A stretch of DNA of 64,000 bases from MM2 sp035460165 (GCA_035460165.1 DATHWW010000005.1:62001-126000), one strand, 5' to 3'; shown: positions 41,703 to 50,598, counted from the first letter of the stretch. Notes: generated by a model not told the origin, from the letters alone. Program-made: numbers and translations.

Positions 41703-43493
41703 CTAAAACCCGAGCGCGCGGGCGGTCTGGTAGAAGGCGAAGCTGAGCAGCCAGGCCAGCAGCAATGACCAGCCGATTGACAACCACATGAATCCGGCGC
41801 TGCGGGATTCGGTTTTAAGCGTGGCGATGGTGGACAGACAGGGCGTGTAGATTAGCGTAAAGATCATGAAGCTCATGCCTTGCACCCAATCCAGGCGCTG
41901 TGCCATCAGCTGCATCAATTCATCTCCTTGCAAGCCGTAAATCACGGCGAGCGAACCCACCACGATTTCCTTGGCTACGAATCCGAAGATCAGCGCGATT
42001 GCGAGCTGGGCATCGATGCCTATCGGTGTTAAAACCGGGGAAAGCACTTGGCCTATCATGCCGGCATAAGTATCGATGCTGGCGGGTGTGGTGCCACTCG
42101 GATAGTTGGTGAGCGCCCAGACCAGCACAACGCCGGCGATGATGAATTTGGATGCGCGGTTGAGAAAGTGCCCCACTTCCTGCCAACCGCGCAGCACGAT
42201 CTGGCGGGGGGTAGGGAAGCGGTAGGGTGGCAGTTCGAGTATGAAGGGCTCGTTGCTGTGGAATTGATTCTTGAACAGCAAGGCGCTCAGGAATGTCACG
42301 GCAAAGCTCATCAGGTACATCGAGAACAGTACCAGCGGCGCCTGCTGCGGCGTGAACAGCACGGCGGTCATGAACACGAACACTTGCAGGCGCGCCGAAC
42401 AGAGCGAAAACGGAATGACCAGCATGGTCAAGAGACGCGAGGCGCGGTTGCGCATCACGCGCGTGCCCATCAGTGCCGGAACGTTGCAGCCGAAGCCCAT
42501 CAGCAGCATCACGAAGCCGCGGCCATCCAGGCCCATCTTGGCCATCAGCGCGTCCATCAGGAAAGCCGCACGGGAAAGGTAGCCGCTGTCTTCCACCAGG
42601 GTCATCACCAGGAAGAACAGAATGATGATGGGTACGAAAGCCGCCACGGTGCCGACGCCATTGTATATGCCATCGAGCAGCAGGCCGCGCATCCACTCGG
42701 GCCAGGATGCCATCATCGGCTCCAGCAGATCGCTGCGTCCATGATCCAGCAGCCAGGCGACGCCGTCCTGCAAGGGGCCGCCGACGGTAAAGATCAACTG
42801 GAACAGCAGGTAAAGCGCAGCAAAGAAGATCGGCAATCCCAGCAATGGGTGCAGCAAAAGTTTATCCAGCTTGGACGTGAGCGCATCCGTCAATTGCACC
42901 GGCATTTGCACGGAGGCTTTGACGATTTCCTCCATTTGACGCTCGATTTTGTCGTCCGAGTCGAGTTGCGCGCGCAGCTCTTCGGGGGCGGGATGAGCGG
43001 TAGCGTTGTTCATTGTTTGCGCTGCCAGTTGCAGCGCCTGCGGGAATCCCTCGCCGTATTTGGCACTCAGCATGGTCACCGGTATGCCGAGGTGCTGCGA
43101 CATGATATCGGCGTCGACGGTAATGCCGCTGCGCTTGGCCTCGTCGGCCATGTTGAGCATCAATACCGTGGGCAAGCCGAGGTCGCGTACCTGCAAACCC
43201 AGCGACAGTTGGCGATCCACTTGCGAGGTGTTAAGCACTAGGATGACGAGGTCGATCTCGTTGTTTTCAAGAAAGTGCCGCACGACTTGCTCGTCGTCGG
43301 AGAAGCCGTGCAAGTCGTAAATGCCCGGTAGGTCGATCAGTTCTGCGATATGGCCGCCGAGCAATATCTTGGCGCTCATCAGGTCTACGGTAATGCCGGG
43401 CCAGTTGCCCACCCGGGCCGAGGCGCCGCTAATGCGGTTGAACAGGGTCGATTTGCCCGTATTGGGCATGCCCAGGAGTGCGATTCTTTTCAT
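41703..43493 (-). CDS. feoB: Ferrous iron transporter FeoB
   Basis: 596 residues. G-protein domain at the N-terminus with P-loop LLGMPNTGKSTLFNRISGAS (6-25), G3 DLPGIYDLHGFSDDE and G4 LNMADEA. Then a helical domain and about eight or nine membrane segments, including the Gate motifs (LCSARLQVFVFMTAVLF and YTPCLSTIATL). It moves Fe(II) across the inner membrane. Shorter than the 773-residue E. coli protein, but both ends look complete, and this is the shorter FeoB class. It lies after feoA in one operon under the Fur-type site. Confidence 0.95.
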   Translation of the reverse strand: MKRIALLGMPNTGKSTLFNRISGASARVGNWPGITVDLMSAKILLGGHIAELIDLPGIYDLHGFSDDEQVVRHFLENNEIDLVILVLNTSQVDRQLSLGLQVRDLGLPTVLMLNMADEAKRSGITVDADIMSQHLGIPVTMLSAKYGEGFPQALQLAAQTMNNATAHPAPEELRAQLDSDDKIERQMEEIVKASVQMPVQLTDALTSKLDKLLLHPLLGLPIFFAALYLLFQLIFTVGGPLQDGVAWLLDHGRSDLLEPMMASWPEWMRGLLLDGIYNGVGTVAAFVPIIILFFLVMTLVEDSGYLSRAAFLMDALMAKMGLDGRGFVMLLMGFGCNVPALMGTRVMRNRASRLLTMLVIPFSLCSARLQVFVFMTAVLFTPQQAPLVLFSMYLMSFAVTFLSALLFKNQFHSNEPFILELPPYRFPTPRQIVLRGWQEVGHFLNRASKFIIAGVVLVWALTNYPSGTTPASIDTYAGMIGQVLSPVLTPIGIDAQLAIALIFGFVAKEIVVGSLAVIYGLQGDELMQLMAQRLDWVQGMSFMIFTLIYTPCLSTIATLKTESRSAGFMWLSIGWSLLLAWLLSFAFYQTARALGF

Positions 43494-43527
43494 GAGTGAT
43501 TATGTTCGGCGCGGCTGGCGGGGCAGC

Positions 43528-43779
43528 TCAGTTGTGTGAAGGGGCGGTGTCCTGCGAAATCTGGATACGATGGGCTTCGGCGCTGCGCAAAATGACGTCG
43601 GTCGTTCCGATGCGCACATGCAGCGGACCCCGAAAGCGAGCGCGGCGTATCAATTCGATGCGTTTGCCAATGCGGAAACCCAGAGCGTTGAGTCGCTGAT
43701 GTAGGCCTTCTTCCGCTGTAATGGCACGGATGGTCGCGGACTCTCCGGGTTTCAGGCTATCCAGACTAAAGGTCAACAT
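43528..43779 (-). CDS. feoA: Ferrous iron transport protein FeoA
   Basis: 83 residues with the FeoA SH3-like pattern: LDSLKPGESATIRAITAEEG, LHQRLNALGFRIGKRIELIR, and RGPLHVRIGTTDVILRSAEA. FeoA is a small cytoplasmic partner needed for FeoB activity. It starts 16 bases downstream of the Fur-type palindrome and is 34 bases before feoB, so it leads the operon. Confidence 0.93.
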   Translation of the reverse strand: MLTFSLDSLKPGESATIRAITAEEGLHQRLNALGFRIGKRIELIRRARFRGPLHVRIGTTDVILRSAEAHRIQISQDTAPSHN

Positions 43780-43795
43780 GGCAGTGACAAAGGTA

Positions 43796-43814
43796 AATAA
43801 GAATTGTTCTTATT
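43796..43814. promoter_or_regulatory. Fur-type operator, perfect 19-bp palindrome
   Basis: AATAAGAA-TTG-TTCTTATT, eight perfect base pairs each side. Its length and AT-rich content match a Fur box. A sigma-70-like promoter on the minus strand overlaps it: AATAAT -10 (43812-43817, minus) with a TTGCGC -35 (43834-43839, minus) at 16 bases. Binding by Fe-Fur would block feoA transcription. Palindrome and promoter overlap are read from the sequence; Fur binding is inference. Confidence 0.7.
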
Positions 43815-43860
43815 ATTGCATAACCATGTCGAGGCGCAAGAGCTTTGACTGACGCTCTTG

Positions 43861-43887
43861 AAATAAAAACGGCGCCATGAGGCGCCG
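43861..43887 (-). terminator. Rho-independent terminator of an upstream minus-strand gene region
   Basis: Inverted repeat CGGCGCC at 43870-43876 and GGCGCCG at 43881-43887 with a 4-base loop. On the minus strand the stem is followed by TTTTTATTT (plus-strand 43861-43869). It ends the peptidyl-prolyl isomerase transcript 23 bases after its stop and before the feo promoter. Confidence 0.8.
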
Positions 43888-43910
43888 CTGGAATTTGCCA
43901 TGCGTAAGGC

Positions 43911-44702
43911 TTAGTTGGGGACAACCTTTGCTTTCGCGCGCAGGTCGCTCAGCATTTTTTCCAGATTGCGTTGCTGTACCTGTTTCTTCAGGTTTTCCTT
44001 GACCTTGTCGTAGGCGGGCGGTTGGGCCACGCGAGTGTCTTCAAGTTTGATGACGTGCCAGCCGAACTGGGTTTGCACAGGGGCTTGGGTGACCTGGCCT
44101 TTTTTCAAGGTGCCGAGAGCATCGCTGAACGGCTTAACCATTGCGGCCGGCGGGAACCAGCCCAATTCACCGCCCTTGTCCTTGGAGCCGGGGTCCTTGG
44201 ATTTTTCCTTTGCCAGCTTGGCGAAATCGCCGCCCTTGCCGAGCTGGGCGATGATGTCCTTGGCTTCGGCTTCGGTCGAAACCAGGATATGGCGCGCGCT
44301 GTACTCCTTGTCGCCGACCTGTTGCTTGAATTTCTCGTACTCGGCCTTGAGGTCGGCTTCGCTGACGGTGGTCTTCTTCAGGAAGTTCTCGATATAGGTG
44401 TTGACCAGCAGTTCGCGGCGTAGCAATTCTTCCTTGGCGACGTAGTCGGGTTGCTTGTCCAGGCCCTGTTTCTGGGCTTCCTGCACGACCAGCTCGCTGC
44501 TGATCAGCTTGTTGACGATGATGCTGCGAACGTTCGCGTCAACGTTCTGACCGCGCGCGGTAGCGTCCTTGGCGATATAGTCGACGAGGGATTGCTTGAT
44601 GGGTTTGCCATTAACGGTGGCGACATTGGTGTCGGCGGCTTGCGCGGAAGGAAGCATCAGGCCGAAAGCGACGGCCAGCAAGGTTTTTTGTGTCAGGTTC
44701 AT
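43911..44702 (-). CDS. Peptidyl-prolyl isomerase, parvulin type
   Basis: 263 residues with a Sec signal peptide (MNLTQKTLLAVAFGLMLPSA, cut after AQA). A SurA/PrsA-like N-terminal helix region follows (VNGKPIKQSLVDYIAKDATA). The parvulin rotamase domain is at about 135-225: YSARHILVSTEAEAKDIIAQ, GSKDKGGELGWFPPAAMVKP, and PVQTQFGWHVIKLED. Likely a periplasmic folding catalyst for outer membrane proteins. It precedes the bolA/yciI/yciB genes only by strand; no coupling is obvious. Confidence 0.9.
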   Translation of the reverse strand: MNLTQKTLLAVAFGLMLPSAQAADTNVATVNGKPIKQSLVDYIAKDATARGQNVDANVRSIIVNKLISSELVVQEAQKQGLDKQPDYVAKEELLRRELLVNTYIENFLKKTTVSEADLKAEYEKFKQQVGDKEYSARHILVSTEAEAKDIIAQLGKGGDFAKLAKEKSKDPGSKDKGGELGWFPPAAMVKPFSDALGTLKKGQVTQAPVQTQFGWHVIKLEDTRVAQPPAYDKVKENLKKQVQQRNLEKMLSDLRAKAKVVPN

Positions 44703-44741
44703 CAGGATTCCTTGTAATGGTAATGGGATGGAATGGTGTGG

Positions 44742-45011
44742 CTAACGATCTTCAGGTGCGTAGGCGGATATGCTCAATGCATGAATGCGCGATGGGATAA
44801 GGTCTTGAAGCGCCTGATAAATTATGCGATGGCGCATTATCTGCGATTTGCCGGAAAAATGCGAGCTGACCACCGTCAGCGTGAAATGTCCGCCGCCCTT
44901 GTTGCCGGCATGGCCGGCATGCTGCGCGCTGTCGTCCACGATCTCGAGCAACTGTGGTTCCAGCGCCATCAGGCGACGGCGAATTTCGTCTTGTAGATCG
45001 GAATGGTTCAA
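44742..45011 (-). CDS. BolA-family protein
   Basis: 89 residues: LVGHAG-like loop replaced by HAGHAGNKGGGHFTLTVVSS near 31-50, then MRHRIIYQALQDLIPSRIHA and LSISA at the end, the BolA helix and RH(R)-type strand. BolA proteins bind monothiol glutaredoxins and Fe-S clusters, or act in cell-shape regulation; which applies here is not clear. Overlaps the yciI stop by four bases, so co-translated. Confidence 0.88.
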   Translation of the reverse strand: MNHSDLQDEIRRRLMALEPQLLEIVDDSAQHAGHAGNKGGGHFTLTVVSSHFSGKSQIMRHRIIYQALQDLIPSRIHALSISAYAPEDR

Positions 45012-45310
45012 GCGGGCAAGGTTTTACGGAAGGGTTGCACGGTAATGCCGGAAAACACGCCGCCGGTGACGAAAGAATCCGCCTCCGCCCACGCCTTGGC
45101 CTCGTCAAGCGAAGGAAATTCGGCGACGATCAGGCTGCCGCTGAATCCGGCCGGGCCGGGATCGACGCAGTCGATGGCGGGAAACGGCCCCGCCAGCAGC
45201 AGACGGCCTTCATCTTGCAATAGCTTCAGTCGTGCGAGATGCTCAGGCCGGTTGGCCACGCGTTTTTCCAGGCTATTGGGATGATCCGTGCCGATGATGG
45301 CGTAGAGCAT
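45008..45310 (-). CDS. YciI-family protein
   Basis: 100 residues: YAIIGTDHPNSLEKRVANRP at the start, then EHLARLKLLQDEGRLLLAGP with the conserved R/H that forms the family active-site-like pocket, and SLIVAEFPSLDEAKAWAEAD. YCII domains are ferredoxin-like folds, some with dehydrochlorinase-like roles, but the E. coli YciI role is not known. The stop overlaps the bolA start by four bases, and the start shares one base with the yciB stop: yciB-yciI-bolA form one operon. Confidence 0.9.
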   Translation of the reverse strand: MLYAIIGTDHPNSLEKRVANRPEHLARLKLLQDEGRLLLAGPFPAIDCVDPGPAGFSGSLIVAEFPSLDEAKAWAEADSFVTGGVFSGITVQPFRKTLPA

Positions 45311-45843
45311 TATTCCGGTTCCTTCATGTATTTGCCCAGGAACAGGCTTTGCAGCACGACAAAGACCAGCATCAGCCCCATCGTGCCAAAAAGCTTGAAG
45401 TTAACCCAGGTTTCCGTGGCGAAGTTGAAAGCCACGTAAAGATTGAGCAGACCCATCGTTGCAAAAAAGCCCGCCCAGGCGTGGTTCAGTTTGCGCCAGA
45501 CCGGTTCGGGCAGCACAAGCTGTTTATCCATGACAGCGCGGATGAGGTTTTTGTTCCAAAACATCTCAGCGGCAAACAGCACGACGGCGAACAGCCAGTA
45601 CAGCACGGTCGGCTTCCACTTGATGAAAGCTTCGTTGTGCAGCAGCAGGGTGGCGCCGCCGAAAACGACGATAATCACGCCGCTGGCGATCAGCATGCCA
45701 TCCACTTTGCCATGCCTGTATTTCACCCAGCCGATCTGCGCCAGCGTGGCGATGATGGCCGCGGCTGTCGCCGCATAAATGCCCATCGTCTTGAAAACGA
45801 TGAAGAACAGGATGACGGGGAATAAATCGAATAGGAATTTCAC
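45310..45843 (-). CDS. yciB: Inner membrane septation protein YciB (IspZ)
   Basis: 177 residues, five membrane segments: LFDLFPVILFFIVFKTMGIY at 4-23, then ATAAAIIATLAQIGWVKY, GMLIASGVIIVVFGGATLLL, VLYWLFAVVLFAAEMFW, and TMGLMLVFVVLQSLF. The start, MKFLFDLFPVILFFIVFK, is diagnostic of YciB/IspZ. It affects septation and cell envelope integrity in enterics and Shigella. Confidence 0.93.
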   Translation of the reverse strand: MKFLFDLFPVILFFIVFKTMGIYAATAAAIIATLAQIGWVKYRHGKVDGMLIASGVIIVVFGGATLLLHNEAFIKWKPTVLYWLFAVVLFAAEMFWNKNLIRAVMDKQLVLPEPVWRKLNHAWAGFFATMGLLNLYVAFNFATETWVNFKLFGTMGLMLVFVVLQSLFLGKYMKEPE

Positions 45844-45931
45844 GTGTGGAGAGGGGCTAACGTATCGGTCGGGCTGCTATTTTGCTATGATTCTTCTTGG
45901 CTCACAAGAGCGGTTCAAGCACGCAACCTTT

Positions 45932-46783
45932 ATGCCCTCTCCCTTCGATCTTCATAGTCACTCCATAGTTTCCGATGGGACGCTTACGCCGACCCAGCTC
46001 GTCGAGCATGCGGCGGCTCAGGGCGTGCGCGTGCTGGCATTGACCGATCATGACGATATCGGCGGGCTGGCCGAAGCCGCCGAGGCTGCTGCGCGCCACA
46101 ATATCATGTTCATCAATGGCGTCGAGATTTCCGTGACCTGGCATAAACGCACTCTGCATGTCGTCGGGCTCAAGGTTTCGCCCACGCATGAACCCTTGGT
46201 GCAAGGGCTGGAGGCGATACGCGCCGGACGCCATGCGCGGGCCGAGGGCATGGCCGCGGGGCTCGATGAAATCGGTATTACCGGCAGTCTGGACGGCGCA
46301 TACAGCTACGCCAAGCGCGGCATCATCAGCCGTTCGCATTTTGCCCGCTTTCTGGTTGAAACCGGCCATGCAAAAGACATTTCCGCGGTGTTCAAAAAAT
46401 ATCTGGTCAAGGGCAAGCCGGGCTATTTCGAGCACCGCTGGGCAGAGTTGGAGGAAGCCATCGGCTGGATTACCGGCAGTGGCGGCGTTGCCGTATTGGC
46501 ACATCCGGGACGTTACGATCTCGGCCGTACCAACATGGCGACATTGCTGGCGGAGTTCCGCGAATTGGGCGGCGCCGGCATCGAAGTCGTGACCGGCAGC
46601 CATACGCCCGAACAATACGGCCAATTCGCGCGGCTTGCGCACCAGTTCGGATTCCTTGCGTCGCAGGGCTCCGATTATCACGGTCCCGGACATGGCTACA
46701 TGGATATGGGCCGACTGCCGGAGTTGCCCGCCGGATGCGTTCCGGTCTGGCAGGATTGGCCAGAAGCAAAAGCCATCCATTAA
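45932..46783 (+). CDS. PHP-domain phosphatase (YciV/RNase AM type)
   Basis: 283 residues from the ATG at 45932, which gives the conserved start FDLHSHSIVSDGTLTPTQLV; the frame upstream to 45779 crosses yciB and is not family-like. Metal ligands are in DLHSHS, LALTDHDDIGGL and MFINGVEISVTW, with VAVLAHPGRY and LASQGSDYHGPGHGY at the C-terminus. The family includes a 3',5'-nucleoside bisphosphate phosphatase and an RNA 5'-end trimming enzyme in E. coli. It is directly followed by the Sua5-like gene. Confidence 0.92.
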   Translation: MPSPFDLHSHSIVSDGTLTPTQLVEHAAAQGVRVLALTDHDDIGGLAEAAEAAARHNIMFINGVEISVTWHKRTLHVVGLKVSPTHEPLVQGLEAIRAGRHARAEGMAAGLDEIGITGSLDGAYSYAKRGIISRSHFARFLVETGHAKDISAVFKKYLVKGKPGYFEHRWAELEEAIGWITGSGGVAVLAHPGRYDLGRTNMATLLAEFRELGGAGIEVVTGSHTPEQYGQFARLAHQFGFLASQGSDYHGPGHGYMDMGRLPELPAGCVPVWQDWPEAKAIH

Positions 46784-47410
46784 ATGGCCCAATTTTTTTC
46801 GATACACCCCGACAGCCCGCAATCCCGGCTGATACGTCAGGCCGTGGAGATTTTCCGCAATGGCGGCGTGGTCGCTTATCCGACCGACTCCAGCTATGCG
46901 CTGGGTTGCGTCCTGGGCGACAAGGGCGCGCAGGAGCGCATCCGCGCGATACGTAGCGTGGATGAGAGTCACCATTTCACGCTGGTTTGCCGTAATCTGG
47001 CGGAAATTGCCGTGTATGCGAAAGTGGACAATAGCCAGTTTCGTCTGCTGAAGGCCAACACGCCGGGCAGCTATACGTTTATTTTGCAGGCGAGCCGCGA
47101 GGTGCCGCGCCGATTGCAGCATCCCAAGCGCAGCACCATAGGCTTGCGCGTGCCGGATCACGCGGTGACGCTGGCGCTGCTGGAAGAGTTGAACGAGCCG
47201 CTGCTCAGTATGACGTTGATGCTGCCGGGCGATGAAACGCCGCTGAGCGAGGCATGGGAGATTCGCGACCGGCTGGAAAAGCAGGTGGATCTAGTGATCG
47301 ATGCAGGCGCGTGCGATGTGCTGCCGACGACGGTGGTCGATCTGACCGGAGAGTCGCCGGAGCTGGTGCGGCTGGGCAAGGGCGATCCTGCCCGTTTTGG
47401 ATTGGAGTGA
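46784..47410 (+). CDS. Sua5/YciO/YrdC-family protein
   Basis: 208 residues, starting right after the PHP gene stop. It has GGVVAYPTDSSYALGCVLGD near 25-44, RIRAIRSVDESHHFTLVCRN, TPGSYTFILQASREVPRRLQ and STIGLRVPDHAVTLALLEEL, the Sua5 fold. YrdC-type enzymes make threonylcarbamoyl-AMP for tRNA t6A. The YciO subgroup is close and its role is weaker, so whether this is the main t6A enzyme needs comparison with another copy elsewhere in the genome. Confidence 0.88.
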   Translation: MAQFFSIHPDSPQSRLIRQAVEIFRNGGVVAYPTDSSYALGCVLGDKGAQERIRAIRSVDESHHFTLVCRNLAEIAVYAKVDNSQFRLLKANTPGSYTFILQASREVPRRLQHPKRSTIGLRVPDHAVTLALLEELNEPLLSMTLMLPGDETPLSEAWEIRDRLEKQVDLVIDAGACDVLPTTVVDLTGESPELVRLGKGDPARFGLE

Positions 47411-47411
47411 C

Positions 47412-48050
47412 ATGGAATTAAGCCTGATACAGCAGATTTCGATTTATGCCTTGCCGGTGATCTTCGCGATTACCGTGCACGAGGCTGCGCACGGCTATGC
47501 CGCACGCCATTTTGGCGATATGACGGCTGCAGCAGCCGGACGCATCACGCTCAATCCGCTGAAGCACATTGACCCCATCGGTACCGTGCTGGTGCCCTTA
47601 TTGAGCATGCTGGTCGGCGGCATCCTGTTCGGTTGGGCCAAGCCCGTTCCGGTTGATTTTAGCCGCCTGCGCCACCCCAAACGCGACATGTTGTGGGTTG
47701 CCGCTGCCGGGCCGGGCTCCAATCTGGTGATGGCCCTGTTCTGGGCCGTGGTCTACAAGATGGCCGCGACCATGCCCGAGAGTTTGATGCTGCCAATGGC
47801 GCTGATGGCCAAGGCTGGGATCATGATCAACGTGGTGTTGATGGTGCTCAACCTGCTGCCGTTACCGCCTCTGGATGGCGGGCGGATCGCGGTGAGCCTG
47901 TTGCCGCATCCTTACTCCTGGCAGTTCGCCAAGCTGGAGCGTTACGGATTCATCATACTGATAGTGCTGTTATTTACCGGCATCCTCGGTAAAATCCTGT
48001 GGCCGTTCGTGAATGCCGCTATGTCGGCGATTTCGTGGCTATTTTCTTAA
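47412..48050 (+). CDS. Site-2-protease-type metalloprotease (M50)
   Basis: 212 residues from the ATG at 47412. Zinc motif HEAAH at 23-27 in FAITVHEAAHGYAARHFGDM. Aspartate motif near the C-terminus in VVLMVLNLLPLPPLDGGRIA. Five or six membrane segments. It belongs to the short M50 class without PDZ domain. The substrate is unknown; relatives often sit beside trpS, scpA and scpB as here, so the order is conserved in beta- and gammaproteobacteria. Confidence 0.9.
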   Translation: MELSLIQQISIYALPVIFAITVHEAAHGYAARHFGDMTAAAAGRITLNPLKHIDPIGTVLVPLLSMLVGGILFGWAKPVPVDFSRLRHPKRDMLWVAAAGPGSNLVMALFWAVVYKMAATMPESLMLPMALMAKAGIMINVVLMVLNLLPLPPLDGGRIAVSLLPHPYSWQFAKLERYGFIILIVLLFTGILGKILWPFVNAAMSAISWLFS

Positions 48051-48072
48051 AATTAAAAGGCAAATCTGAATC

Positions 48073-49275
48073 ATGGCTGTAGAGCGCGTTTTGTCGGGCA
48101 TGCGCCCCACCGGTAACCTGCATTTGGGACACTATCACGGTGTCCTCAAGAACTGGCTCAAGCTGCAGCACGAGCAGGAATGCCTGTTCTTCGTCGCCGA
48201 CTGGCACGCGCTCACCACGCACTACGACACGCCGCATGTGATCGAGGAGAGCGTCTGGGAAATGGTCATCGACTGGCTTGCCGCGGGCGTGGACCCCGCC
48301 AGCGCCACCATTTTCATCCAGTCGCGCGTGCCGGAGCATGCCGAATTGCACACGCTGTTGTCGATGATCACGCCGCTCGGCTGGCTGGAGCGCGTACCGA
48401 CCTACAAGGACCAGCAGGAGAAGCTTTCCAGCAAGGATTTGTCCACTTACGGCTTCCTCGGCTATCCGCTGCTGCAAAGCGCGGACATCCTGATCTATCG
48501 CGCCACGCAGGTGCCGGTGGGCGAAGACCAAGTGCCGCACATCGAATTCACCCGCGAAATCGCGCGCCGTTTCAACCATATCTACGGCCGCGAGCCGGGC
48601 TACGAGGAAAAGGCCGAAGCCGCGATCAAGAAACTGGGCGGCAAGCGCGGTGCGCTGTACGAAGAGCTGCGTACCCGCTACCAGGAATCCGGTGACGAAG
48701 AGGCGCTGCTGTCAGCGCAAGCGATGATCGAAGAGCATCAGGGGTTATCGCTGGGCGATCGCGAGCGTCTGCTGGGCTACCTGGAAGGCGGCGGCAAAAT
48801 GATCCTGGTCGAGCCCGAAGCCAAGTTGACCCCGGCTTCGCGCATGCCGGGGCTGGACGGGCAGAAGATGTCCAAGTCCTACAACAACACGATTTCACTG
48901 CGCGAAGACCCGGACGTGATTTCCAAGAAAATCCGCACCATGCCCACCGATCCGGCGCGCGTGCGCCGCACCGATCCGGGCGATCCGGCCAAATGCCCGG
49001 TCTACCAATTACACGAGGTGTATTCCGACGACAACACCCGCGATTGGGTACAGCAGGGCTGCCGCGGCGCCTCCATCGGTTGCATCGAGTGCAAGCAACC
49101 AATCATCGACGCCGTGCTGGTCGAACTGAAGCCTATCCAGGAGCGTGCTGCCGAATACGCGGCGGACCCGACGCTGGTGAAGAACATCGTCGCCGATGGC
49201 TGCGAAAAAGCGCGCAAGATGGCCAAGGAAACCATGCGCGACGTGCGCGAGGCGATGGGACTCGGGTATAACTGA
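48073..49275 (+). CDS. trpS: Tryptophanyl-tRNA synthetase
   Basis: 400 residues. Class I signature in RPTGNLHLGHYHGVLKNWLK near 11-30 (HLGH) and GQKMSKSYNNTISL (KMSKS) near 266-279. It charges tRNA-Trp. Longer than the 334-residue E. coli form because of inserts around the anticodon-binding region, a feature seen in betaproteobacterial TrpS. The stop shares a base with the scpA start. Confidence 0.97.
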   Translation: MAVERVLSGMRPTGNLHLGHYHGVLKNWLKLQHEQECLFFVADWHALTTHYDTPHVIEESVWEMVIDWLAAGVDPASATIFIQSRVPEHAELHTLLSMITPLGWLERVPTYKDQQEKLSSKDLSTYGFLGYPLLQSADILIYRATQVPVGEDQVPHIEFTREIARRFNHIYGREPGYEEKAEAAIKKLGGKRGALYEELRTRYQESGDEEALLSAQAMIEEHQGLSLGDRERLLGYLEGGGKMILVEPEAKLTPASRMPGLDGQKMSKSYNNTISLREDPDVISKKIRTMPTDPARVRRTDPGDPAKCPVYQLHEVYSDDNTRDWVQQGCRGASIGCIECKQPIIDAVLVELKPIQERAAEYAADPTLVKNIVADGCEKARKMAKETMRDVREAMGLGYN

Positions 49276-50054
49276 TGCTACCAGCCGCCAGCGCCCGCAT
49301 ACACGGCGAACCCCTGGCGGAGCTGCCGCAGGATTTGTATATCCCGCCGGACGCGCTGGAAATTTATCTGGAGAGCTTTGAAGGCCCGCTTGACCTGCTG
49401 CTGTACCTGATTCGCAAGCACAATCTGGATATCCTTGATATTCCGATGGCCGATCTGACCCGGCAGTACATGAACTACATCGAGAAGATGGGGGCGGCCA
49501 AGCTTGAGTTGGCTGCGGATTACCTGCTGATGTCGGCGATGCTGATCGAGATCAAGTCGCGCATGCTGCTGCCGAAACCGGCGGAAATCGAGCAGGAAGA
49601 AGATCCGCGCGCCGAGCTGGTGCGGCGCCTGCTGGAGTACGAAGCGATCAAGCTGGCTGCGCAAAGGCTGGACGGCATGCCGCAGGTGGGACGCGAGATG
49701 CTGGTGGCGCAGGCGTATTACGAGCATATCCCGCAGCAGCAAATGCCCGGTGTGGCGATGGAAGAGCTGTTCGCCGCATGGCAAGACGTGCTGAAACGCG
49801 CGAGCCATTACACCCATCACAAGGTGAGCCGCGAGGAGCTTTCGGTGCGCGAGCACATGAGCATGATTCTGCGAAAACTGAATGCCGAGCCGTTGCTGGA
49901 GTTCATTGCTTTATTTGACTTGAAGGAAGGCATTCCCAAGCTGGTAGTGTGTTTTCTGGCGATCCTGGAGTTGGCGCGCGAAGGCTTGGTCAGGCTGACG
50001 CAGCAAGCGGCGTTTACTCCGATTTACGTGCAGGCAAGCGATGGCCTCCGTTGA
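49275..50054 (+). CDS. scpA: Segregation and condensation protein ScpA
   Basis: 259-residue kleisin subunit of the SMC complex. Start at ATG 49275 overlaps trpS by one base. The N-terminal SMC-neck binding helix is in EIYLESFEGPLDLLLYLIRK near 29-48, followed by LDILDIPMADLTRQYMNYIE, and the C-terminal winged helix lies in EPLLEFIALFDLKEGIPKLV. It overlaps scpB by 14 bases, so the two are made together. Confidence 0.93.
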   Translation: MLPAASARIHGEPLAELPQDLYIPPDALEIYLESFEGPLDLLLYLIRKHNLDILDIPMADLTRQYMNYIEKMGAAKLELAADYLLMSAMLIEIKSRMLLPKPAEIEQEEDPRAELVRRLLEYEAIKLAAQRLDGMPQVGREMLVAQAYYEHIPQQQMPGVAMEELFAAWQDVLKRASHYTHHKVSREELSVREHMSMILRKLNAEPLLEFIALFDLKEGIPKLVVCFLAILELAREGLVRLTQQAAFTPIYVQASDGLR

Positions 50055-50598
50055 AACCGGAAATATCCGGCACCTGAAAAATGTGCTCGAAGCCGCGTTG
50101 CTGACGAGCCGCGAACCGCTGTCGCTGGATGACCTGTTGCGCCTGTTTGAAGACCGCATGGATCGCACCACGCTGCGCATGCTGCTGGATGAGCTGAAAA
50201 TCGACTGGCAGGGCCGCACGCTGGAATTGGCGCAGGTGGCGAGCGGCTGGCGGTTTCAGGCGCGTGCCGAATACTGGCCATATCTGGCGCGGCTCAACCC
50301 GGAGCGTCCGCAGCGATATTCGCGTGCGGTACTGGAAACGTTGGCGATCATCGCCTACCGGCAGCCGGTAACGCGCGGCGATATCGAGGAAATCCGCGGC
50401 GTCGCGGTGAATCCCAACATTATCCGCACGCTGCAGGAGCGGGGCTGGATCGATGTCGTCGGCCATCGTGAAGTACCCGGAAGGCCGTCGCTGCTGGCAA
50501 CGACCAAGACGTTTCTGGACGACCTGAATTTGCGCTCACTGTCGGAACTGCCGCCGCTGGAGCATTTCCCGCAGCACGAAATACCACTGGATTTATAA
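50041..50598 (+). CDS. scpB: Segregation and condensation protein ScpB
   Basis: 185 residues, kite subunit that binds ScpA. Two winged helices: LKNVLEAALLTSREPLSLDD (about 12-31) and SRAVLETLAIIAYRQPVTRG (about 93-112), then IRGVAVNPNIIRTLQERGWI and PSLLATTKTFLDDLNLRSLS. Overlap with scpA indicates translational coupling. The stretch after it holds an inverted repeat before rluB. Confidence 0.95.
   Translation: MASVETGNIRHLKNVLEAALLTSREPLSLDDLLRLFEDRMDRTTLRMLLDELKIDWQGRTLELAQVASGWRFQARAEYWPYLARLNPERPQRYSRAVLETLAIIAYRQPVTRGDIEEIRGVAVNPNIIRTLQERGWIDVVGHREVPGRPSLLATTKTFLDDLNLRSLSELPPLEHFPQHEIPLDL

Noticed and set aside
41692..41787. N-terminal extension of the MobA-like protein
   Set aside because: The extension would overlap feoB and lies before the conserved nucleotide-binding block; the GTG at 41691 fits the gap after feoB.
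42048..43241. 397-codon plus-strand frame opposite feoB
   Set aside because: FeoB on the minus strand has clear G-protein and membrane motifs; the plus-strand product is His/Gln-rich and unrecognised.
41703..43493. FeoB as a truncated gene, because it is shorter than the E. coli protein
   Set aside because: The P-loop start and the last membrane helix are both present and there is no frameshift. It belongs to the shorter class.
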